This document shows positions 51,533 through 55,710 of a DNA stretch of 55,710 bases, piece by piece. Made by a program: the position numbers and the translations under genes. Position 1 is the stretch's first letter, and every line of letters starts with the position of its first letter. A model generated the notes under the pieces. That model saw only the letters and a list, made by a program, of their open reading frames with translations, did not search any database and was not told the origin of the DNA. This DNA comes from Haloplasma contractile (GTDB taxonomy: Bacteria > Bacillota_I > Bacilli_A > Haloplasmatales > Haloplasmataceae): assembly GCA_016841945.1 (NCBI GenBank), contig JAENYC010000023.1, positions 1 to 55,710 on the forward strand, in the 5' to 3' direction.

Positions 51533-52906
51533 TTAATATCCCACCTTTAATCCTATCCATAAAAAGATAATAGATAAGATTAACATAATTAATTGATATT
51601 TAAAAATCCATTTTAACCATTTTAAATAACTCACATTGGCTAATCCTATACCAATGAGTAGAACAGCATTGGTTGGATATAAAATATTAGAAAAGCCATC
51701 ACCAAATTGAAAAGCAAGGATTGACATTTGTCTTGAAATATTCATCATATCCATAATTGGGACAATAAGCGGCATGATTAAAAATGCTTTTGCACTACCA
51801 GAACCAATAAAAAAGTTAAGCACAAATACCACAAGATACACCATCAAAATGGCATTAAATGGGGATAGATGTATAATCTTTTCCGATATACTAAACAAAA
51901 TCGTATCCATAATTTGCCCACTTACAATGATATGCTTGACACCATTTGCGAGTAATATAAGGATAACACCTGGAAGCATTGATAAGGCTCCTGAAACAAA
52001 TGCATGCATTGTTTTTTTCATTCCATAAGATGAAATGATACCTGAACCTATCCCAATCACCAAAAATATAAAACCTAAAATAGGAAGGTTATAATCACTA
52101 AGAATCGGTATAAATGGAGATAAAATAACAATAAATAACATCATAATCATACTAACCGTAAAGAAAGTGAGGGTTTTTTGATTACAATAAATTTCAGCGC
52201 GATCTATTTTATCAATTGGTTTTTCTATTTTTCTCGCATACATCACAATTAATTGCGATACGATTAAATAAGTGATGATAAATATTATCATCCTATAAAA
52301 CGCTCCAGAAAATAGAGGGATATCCGCTAGTTTTTGTGCGACTAATATAGTAAATGGATTTGAAACAGCGGATGAAAACCCAAAACCAGCAGCAAGTAAA
52401 CTGATACCTAATCCTACCATGATATCAAATCCAAGGGCAATCGAAAGGGCAATAATTAGCGGTATTAAAGGAATGACTTCTTCAAATATCCCAACAAATG
52501 CACCCAACGACATAAACATTAGAGTAATTAATCTTAATAACAAGAATCGATTATTAGAAAACTTGTTTATGATTATATTGATGATGGAGTGAAGTATATT
52601 TGCCTTATTTAAAATTGACAATGTACCGCCTACAATCAATAAAAAGGCAATAATGGCGATAATGATTAGTCCATCACTTGTCCCTAAAACCTCAAATGGT
52701 GCTAAAAACCATTTATAAATTGGTAACCTCTCTCCCTCTACATATTGAAAACTTCCCTCTACAATCGTACGCCTTCCATCTAACTCGATATAATCAAAAC
52801 TTCCCATAGGAATGATATGTGTGAGAATACCCGAACCCATTAATAAAAGAAACAATATTAACAATGTGGTAATAAAAGTATTTTTACTAATTTTTATCGC
52901 GTCCAT
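51533..52906 (-). CDS. YfcC/DcuC-family transporter
   Basis: The 457-residue protein has about 12 membrane helices. The N-terminal HIIPMGSFDY segment followed by a polar external loop (LDGRRTIVEGSFQYVEGERL) is typical of YfcC proteins (PF03606), as are AFLLIVGGTLSILNKANIL, AAGFGFSSAVSNPFTILVAQ and SGSAKAFLIMPLIVP. Family members import basic amino acids, peptides or dicarboxylates; specificity is not readable. AAAGGGAGATTTAA precedes the ATG. It is the first gene of an operon with the M14-like peptidase and HAD protein. Confidence 0.87.
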   Translation of the reverse strand: MDAIKISKNTFITTLLILFLLLMGSGILTHIIPMGSFDYIELDGRRTIVEGSFQYVEGERLPIYKWFLAPFEVLGTSDGLIIIAIIAFLLIVGGTLSILNKANILHSIINIIINKFSNNRFLLLRLITLMFMSLGAFVGIFEEVIPLIPLIIALSIALGFDIMVGLGISLLAAGFGFSSAVSNPFTILVAQKLADIPLFSGAFYRMIIFIITYLIVSQLIVMYARKIEKPIDKIDRAEIYCNQKTLTFFTVSMIMMLFIVILSPFIPILSDYNLPILGFIFLVIGIGSGIISSYGMKKTMHAFVSGALSMLPGVILILLANGVKHIIVSGQIMDTILFSISEKIIHLSPFNAILMVYLVVFVLNFFIGSGSAKAFLIMPLIVPIMDMMNISRQMSILAFQFGDGFSNILYPTNAVLLIGIGLANVSYLKWLKWIFKYQLIMLILSIIFLWIGLKVGY

Positions 52907-52975
52907 TTAAATCTCCCTTTTTTTATTTAGTTATATATTATTACTTTTCATATTAATGGTCAAGAGTATATCAAA

Positions 52976-53001
52976 AAAGTCTCCCTATTATAGAAGACTT
53001 T
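52976..53001 (-). terminator. Terminator of the YczE-like gene
   Basis: AAAGTCT pairs with AGACTTT across a 12-nt loop, with a T-run on the minus strand; it overlaps the stop codon. The stem is short but well placed. Confidence 0.55.
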
Positions 53002-53605
53002 AAATATCTTTAATGTATTTCTTAAAAAATTCTATTCCTGGCCCAATTGAAAATGTGATAATAATTGTACCAATGGATAATGTACCAAAACCTACACCTG
53101 CTAGAAACCCAAATAGACATGCTAATAATGCAAAAGATGTTTCAATAAAGGTTTTAATCAGACCGACAGAAAACTTCGTTTTCTCATCCAATATAATTAA
53201 CAAATTATCAATTGGACTTAGTGGTAATCTTGACTTAATAATAAAAGTGACACCTAAAGGTAAAAAGAATAAAGAACCAATAAAATAGATTGTGGATAAC
53301 CAAATGAGATTGGATTCTGGAACAATATATGACCAAATATCAATTCCAAAACCAACTAAACTCGTTAAAAATACACCTACTATATAAATTGTTTTAGGTT
53401 TTAAAATCATTGTTATTATATATAATGTTAGAATCGATATATACATTGCTTGACCAATAGATATATTTAATAAATTGGACAAATTACTATTTTGTGCATC
53501 AAATGCGCCAGCACCAAAATTAGAAAAAATAGCTAGCGTAATACCTAAAGATAAACAAATAGTACCGATAGTATAATATATAAATTTTATTGTTAAGTTT
53601 CTCAT
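53000..53605 (-). CDS. YczE/YyaS/YitT-family membrane protein
   Basis: The 201-residue protein has five membrane helices with family motifs: G-I-T-L-A-I-F-S-N-F-G-A-G-A-F-D near residues 21-36, SRLPLSPIDNLLI near 125, G-V-G-F-G-T-L-S-I-G-T near 170 and the end S-I-G-P-G-I-E-F-F. The function is unproven; relatives affect lipopeptide production or membrane biology. GTAGGAG stands 9 nt before the ATG. It is a single gene with a TATAAT about 45 nt upstream. Confidence 0.82.
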   Translation of the reverse strand: MRNLTIKFIYYTIGTICLSLGITLAIFSNFGAGAFDAQNSNLSNLLNISIGQAMYISILTLYIITMILKPKTIYIVGVFLTSLVGFGIDIWSYIVPESNLIWLSTIYFIGSLFFLPLGVTFIIKSRLPLSPIDNLLIILDEKTKFSVGLIKTFIETSFALLACLFGFLAGVGFGTLSIGTIIITFSIGPGIEFFKKYIKDI

Positions 53606-53639
53606 ACTACATAACTCCTACAAAGATTCCTCAATATTA

Positions 53640-54220
53640 TAACATTATTCTTAGTGATTTAACTAGAGTTATTGTTAATTAGAATAATTTAACAAAAATA
53701 AATCTATTCTAGTCTCTTATATACATTATACATATCTACACCAAACTTTTCTTTTCCCAGCTTCTTAATGTATTAAATAACACACTTAACAATTCACTTT
53801 CTCTGTTTATTAATTATTACTACAAAATATATCCATTTTTAAACAGATTTGGTTAGATTTGAACTGAATTTTTTAAACTGTTTCATTCCCCCTTAGCTAA
53901 TTCCACGAAAATTCACACGAAAGCCTGGCGCGGTCAACAAGAGTAGAGTTGTAGATATTTAAATCCCCCCTCCTGTCAATAGTTTTTATAAAAGTGAATT
54001 AAGGGTCTCCTAACATTGATATCATTTTTAATAATTGTATGATTTACTCAATGTCGGAAACCCTTATATCTATACATATTTAAGTTTTTAATTTTACATT
54101 CTTAATATCATAATCACTCTTTCGACATGTGTTGGAATTCTTGTAATGTTAAAAAATTTATGAAAATACTAATCGTATGTTCTAGCAAACTTTTTATTAG
54201 ATTCTTAAAAGATACAAATT
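53640..54220. other. Gene-free region with a GC-richer patch
   Basis: No convincing gene lies in these 580 bp. Around 53880-53990 the base composition rises in G+C compared with both sides. On the minus strand a short frame there reads LTAPGFRVNFRGIS before a stop, which may be the tail of a transposase, but I cannot confirm it. A 65-nt inverted-repeat element follows at 54001. The rest is AT-rich and featureless by eye. Confidence 0.5.
54001..54065. repeat. 65-nt inverted-repeat element (MITE-like or IS end)
   Basis: The left arm 54001-54019 (AAGGGTCTCCTAACATTGA) and the right arm 54048-54065 are imperfect reverse complements (16 of 19 positions match). The inner sequence is AT-rich with a smaller ATCAT/ATGAT pair. 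No T-run follows on either side, so a terminator is less likely than a tiny transposon derivative or paired IS ends. Confidence 0.5.
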
Positions 54221-54880
54221 TTATTCGTTATTTTCTAATTCTATATTAGAGAAAATTTTTATTAGTATATTTAAAGTCAATCTATTTTTATAATAATTAT
54301 ACTTTTCAAGATTTAAATGGTTACTATTTGTATAATCACTGATCAACTTTAGTATATCAGCATATTCATCATACGCAACGCGCCATTTTTTATACAAACA
54401 TTCATTATTAATAAATAATTCATATTTTTTATTAAAGTCATCGGTATTATTTATGAGATATGCATTAAGAGATTGCCAGAAGTATTTAAAAGCTATAATT
54501 TCCTTATTATTGATCTTATTTAAATAGTAATTAAAATTATTTACATCATTATTTTCATAAAAAAACACTGCTAGAGAATAACAAATTTGTTGCTCATATA
54601 AAGTTAAATTATTTTTATGTAAAAACTTTGCTCCTTTACTAATTTTAATAACCTGTTTAAAGTTATTTTCCGATATATAAAGAAGTAATTTTTTTGATAT
54701 TGAAAACTCTTTAAAAATTTTCATTATTGGAACTAAAACCATAAATATAATTATTGGTATTATAATTCCCCATTGAATTATTGGTTTATCTGCAATTACT
54801 TGGATAACCACGATAATAATAACGCAAATTAAATAAATAGCTATAAGTTTAGTAGAAATAAGTTTTGTTTTATTATTCAT
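54221..54880 (-). CDS. Two-TM protein with helical cytosolic domain, candidate RHS immunity protein
   Basis: The 219-residue protein has two adjacent membrane helices (about residues 8-26 and 32-52). A helical, Asn- and Lys-rich domain with TPR-like spacing follows (LTLYEQQICYSLAVFFYE; NNFNYYLNKINNKEIIAFKY). I recognise no family. ATG 54880 follows GGAGGG at 10 nt; a TTG start at 54898 overlaps that SD. It is the first gene downstream of the RHS C-terminal end on the same strand, the usual place for an immunity gene. Confidence 0.55.
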   Translation of the reverse strand: MNNKTKLISTKLIAIYLICVIIIVVIQVIADKPIIQWGIIIPIIIFMVLVPIMKIFKEFSISKKLLLYISENNFKQVIKISKGAKFLHKNNLTLYEQQICYSLAVFFYENNDVNNFNYYLNKINNKEIIAFKYFWQSLNAYLINNTDDFNKKYELFINNECLYKKWRVAYDEYADILKLISDYTNSNHLNLEKYNYYKNRLTLNILIKIFSNIELENNE

Positions 54881-55000
54881 TCTATCATTTCCCTCCAATA
54901 ATTGTTTTAACTGTAATTTTATACTTACATGTATTCATAATATTAAAAATTAGGAGTATTTCTTCTTAATATAAATTCACGTAGAATTGCACTATTTTAT

Positions 55001-55710
55001 TTAAAAACCAGGTACAGGTACAGGAGGTCTAGAAGGAATTTTATCTATTATATACTTCCCTATTTTATATATTACTGGGGCACCATAATATACAGCAACA
55101 ATTTCCGGACCATTCAATTCGATTATATTAAAATCATAGTTTCCATCTTCATCATATGTTGTATGTTTATATCCTATTCTTCCTAATGAATTTGAAAAAA
55201 CTGCGTATGAATTATTACCAGAAGAATATGAATGTCCTGGATTTCCTACAATATTAACACCTATTCCCTTATCTTTAATTTTAACACTTACTCCTAGAGA
55301 AAAATCCCAAAATTTCCAAAACTTCTTAGGGGTAGTTATATTTAAATTAATTGGCTTACCACTATTTGTTGTCTTTCCAACACCAGTTCTTGTTTCGCCT
55401 ACCAAATAATATCCTGTTAACACACTATCTTCAGTTCTAACATTTATTCCAAATGTATCACTAAAAAAGTCACCTACATTATCCCAAAAAGATTTCCACG
55501 AATATCCATTTTCATCTATTCTCATCACAGGGTTATTTGCTGTATAGGCATACATATTATGAGAAAGTATTTCACCAGTTTGTCCAATAAGCCCGTCTGC
55601 ATTAATAAAACGACCTATCTCAGGATTATAATAACGACTGTTTAGATAGTACAAGCCTGTCTCCTCATCATAGCGATATCCTCTATATCTATATGGATTC
55701 TTCTCTGATA
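55001..55710 (-). CDS. RHS-repeat protein, C-terminal part (runs off the window)
   Basis: The frame is open to the window edge. It carries the RHS core end: Y-R-Y-R-G-Y-R-Y-D-E-E-T-G-L-Y-Y-L-N-S-R, then Y-Y-N-P-E-I-G-R-F-I-N-A-D-G, and Y-A-Y-T-A-N-N-P-V-M-R-I-D-E-N-G near 55540. After this border come about 170 residues unlike the core (S-W-K-S-F-W-D-N-V-G-D; P-G-H-S-Y-S-S-G-N-N; end P-V-P-V-P-G-F), the variable tip that in RHS proteins is usually a toxin. No nuclease or other toxin motif is recognised. The upstream bulk lies outside the window. Confidence 0.85.
   Translation of the reverse strand, partial: SEKNPYRYRGYRYDEETGLYYLNSRYYNPEIGRFINADGLIGQTGEILSHNMYAYTANNPVMRIDENGYSWKSFWDNVGDFFSDTFGINVRTEDSVLTGYYLVGETRTGVGKTTNSGKPINLNITTPKKFWKFWDFSLGVSVKIKDKGIGVNIVGNPGHSYSSGNNSYAVFSNSLGRIGYKHTTYDEDGNYDFNIIELNGPEIVAVYYGAPVIYKIGKYIIDKIPSRPPVPVPGF

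Noticed and set aside
1-55710. CRISPR array, tRNA, rRNA or riboswitch
   Set aside because: No regularly spaced repeats, no cloverleaf with CCA-type end and no known riboswitch core were seen on either strand by eye; a covariance-model scan would be needed to exclude small RNAs.

Overview
The window is AT-rich DNA (roughly 70% A+T by eye). Genes are closely packed, Shine-Dalgarno sites are strong (AAGGAGG type), and GTG and TTG starts are frequent. TGA is used as a stop, so the code is the standard bacterial one and not a Mycoplasma code. A 59-residue H-type small acid-soluble spore protein, two LysM/YkuD proteins without signal peptides, a DUF2935 protein and a sigma-K-like promoter point to a low-GC, spore-forming member of the Bacillota. 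The species cannot be named from the sequence. No rRNA, tRNA, CRISPR array or replication origin was seen.

Layout. 0-9.4 kb: small regulators and housekeeping genes (GNAT, TrmO, AraC/GyrI, isochorismatase-like hydrolase, HTH-methyltransferase fusion, spore protein), an unknown-MATE-nitroreductase group, and a PadR-DUF1700-DUF4097 operon. 10-12.9 kb: a symmetrical five-gene operon (DUF5320, NifX-like, two MinD/Mrp-type ATPases with inserted ferredoxin domains, NifX-like), with a clear promoter and two copies of a candidate operator. 12.9-22 kb: membrane proteins, a CASTOR/POLLUX-like channel, an aminoglycoside nucleotidyltransferase-AraC-transglutaminase group, a LuxE-LuxC pair and YjbQ. 22.3-33 kb: a disrupted secreted protein overlapping a lipoprotein gene, a hybrid histidine kinase, DUF2935, azoreductase, carboxyethylornithine synthase, acetyltransferases, an FMN-binding protein and the LysM/YkuD pair. 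33-41 kb: a DUF1361 gene in two frames joined at a slippery heptamer, a MocR regulator without its PLP lysine, a molybdate/tungstate ABC operon with DUF364, an antiporter and a P-loop protein.

41.2-50 kb is a decay zone. It holds a broken CPBP protease, a HIT gene and an IS605-type tnpB both split by one small inversion, an ISL3 transposase remnant, a gene with several in-frame stops, and a dead ABC-2 exporter with its dead two-component system. Two apparently intact genes (44.5 and 45.9 kb) sit among them. 50-53.6 kb returns to intact genes: a YfcC transporter, an M14-like peptidase and a HAD protein in one operon, then a YczE-like protein. The window closes with the C-terminal end of an RHS polymorphic-toxin protein and, downstream of it, a membrane protein in the usual position of an immunity gene.

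Most striking observations: the dnaX-type A-AAA-AAG site joining the two DUF1361 reading frames; a DUF2935 gene whose ideal Shine-Dalgarno is followed by ATA instead of ATG; a tandem pair of LysM/YkuD proteins in which one has lost the catalytic GCIR motif; the lysine-less MocR protein beside the Mod/DUF364 operon; the reciprocal split of HIT and tnpB by an inversion of about 650 bp; a secreted-protein gene switched off by one extra TA dinucleotide; and the RHS tail with its putative immunity partner.
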